A DNA stretch of 64,000 nucleotides, taken from assembly GCF_009746715.1 (NCBI RefSeq), contig NZ_VRKW01000011.1, positions 101,580-165,579 of the forward strand, written 5' to 3'. A model generated the notes under the pieces. That model was not told the DNA's origin. It searched no databases and saw only the letters and a list, made by a program, of their open reading frames with translations. This DNA comes from Ketobacter sp. MCCC 1A13808. GTDB lineage: Bacteria > Pseudomonadota > Gammaproteobacteria > Pseudomonadales > Ketobacteraceae. A program made the position numbers and the translations under genes. Shown here in pieces: positions 63,897 to 64,000 of the stretch; within the stretch, counting starts at the first letter, position 1; the number at the start of each line of letters is the position of its first letter.

Positions 63897-64000
63897 AAGT
63901 GACCCACTTCAGTCCCATATTTGCATCGAATATTGACCCACGTTCAACTCATCCTGCACCCAACGATGCAGGAGCAATCAGGAGTGATCGACGTGGCATT
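63880..64000 (+). mobile_element. Left end of an IS21-family element, runs off the window
   Basis: The junction with the desaturase-like gene begins near TGTTGATTTGCACCC. Inside it are two copies of a TGACCCAC word (63901-63908 and 63935-63944), the repeated subterminal sites typical of IS21-family ends. An istA-like start follows at 63984. The exact terminus and target duplication cannot be shown because the other end lies outside the window. Confidence 0.6.
63984..64000 (+). CDS. istA: IS21-family transposase IstA, first codons only
   Basis: GTG at 63984 starts 'MIDVA', which matches the N-terminus of many IstA proteins; AGGAG lies 9 bases before it. Only five complete codons are in the window, so the assignment rests on the start, the ribosome site and the flanking repeats. 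Confidence 0.5.

Overview
The window looks like chromosome of a Gammaproteobacterium of marine or environmental type. The evidence is the gene families: an NhaP2-type antiporter, MHYT hybrid kinase, HD-GYP regulator, DUF3336 patatin, TonB-dependent siderophore receptor and ASPIC/UnbV-FG-GAP protein, with Pseudomonas-type copper genes. No rRNA, tRNA or CRISPR array was seen, and species cannot be fixed from the sequence.

Layout. (1) 0-4.4 kb: a secreted FG-GAP/UnbV protein and a convergent K+/H+ antiporter. (2) 4.6-10.8 kb, copper cluster 1 (+): small Cys/His-rich secreted protein, multicopper oxidase CopA, outer-membrane CopB, DUF411 lipoprotein, Cu+ P-type ATPase, membrane-anchored cupredoxin. 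(3) 10.8-28.1 kb, ordinary chromosome: a two-gene signalling operon (HD-GYP response regulator and MHYT-PAS hybrid kinase), patatin lipase, DUF481 porin-like protein, two type VI secretion genes (tagF, clpV) without the rest of the machine, an MFS permease, an RDD protein, an ABC exporter and a siderophore receptor with a candidate Fur box. (4) 28.2-33 kb: gene relics, a DUF1272 protein, an O-antigen-ligase-like protein and a GT-C glycosyltransferase-like protein. (5) 32.9-37.4 kb: Tn3-family transposase with one recognisable terminal repeat and a DUF4143 ATPase. (6) 37.6-50.5 kb, copper cluster 2 (+): Cys-rich secreted protein, DUF411 lipoprotein, CusC-CusB-CusA efflux with CusF fused to CusB, MerR regulator, HMA chaperone, second Cu+ ATPase, second cupredoxin, PII-like protein, DUF2933 protein, ICMT-like methyltransferase and a Met-rich periplasmic protein. 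(7) 50.5-56.7 kb: an IS5-family element with a frameshifted transposase, flanked by two truncated genes; an EamA permease; and a complete 3372-bp ISPpu12-like ISL3 element with 8-bp target duplication, carrying merR, a CDF-like transporter gene and lspA. (8) 56.7-63.1 kb, copper cluster 3: copRS divergent from copA-copB-Met/His-rich protein-cytochrome c-small secreted protein, with a CusR/CopR-like box between. (9) 63.2-64 kb: a sterol-desaturase-family gene cut at its 5' end by an incoming IS21-family element.

How it works together. The three clusters cover every step of copper handling: cytosolic chaperone and ATPase export, periplasmic oxidation (CopA), binding by Met/His-rich proteins and cupredoxins, and RND export across the outer membrane (CusCBA). 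Two control systems are visible: a CopR/CusR-type box before clusters 2 and 3, and a MerR-type promoter with a 19-bp spacer before merR-chaperone-ATPase. DUF411, ATPase and cupredoxin occur as parallel copies in clusters 1 and 2, and copAB in clusters 1 and 3. Four different mobile elements lie in or at the edges of the 33-64 kb half, which points to stepwise assembly of a metal-resistance island. The least explained parts are the cupredoxin-PII-DUF2933-ICMT-Met-rich block and the short Cys/His-rich proteins that open clusters 1 and 2.
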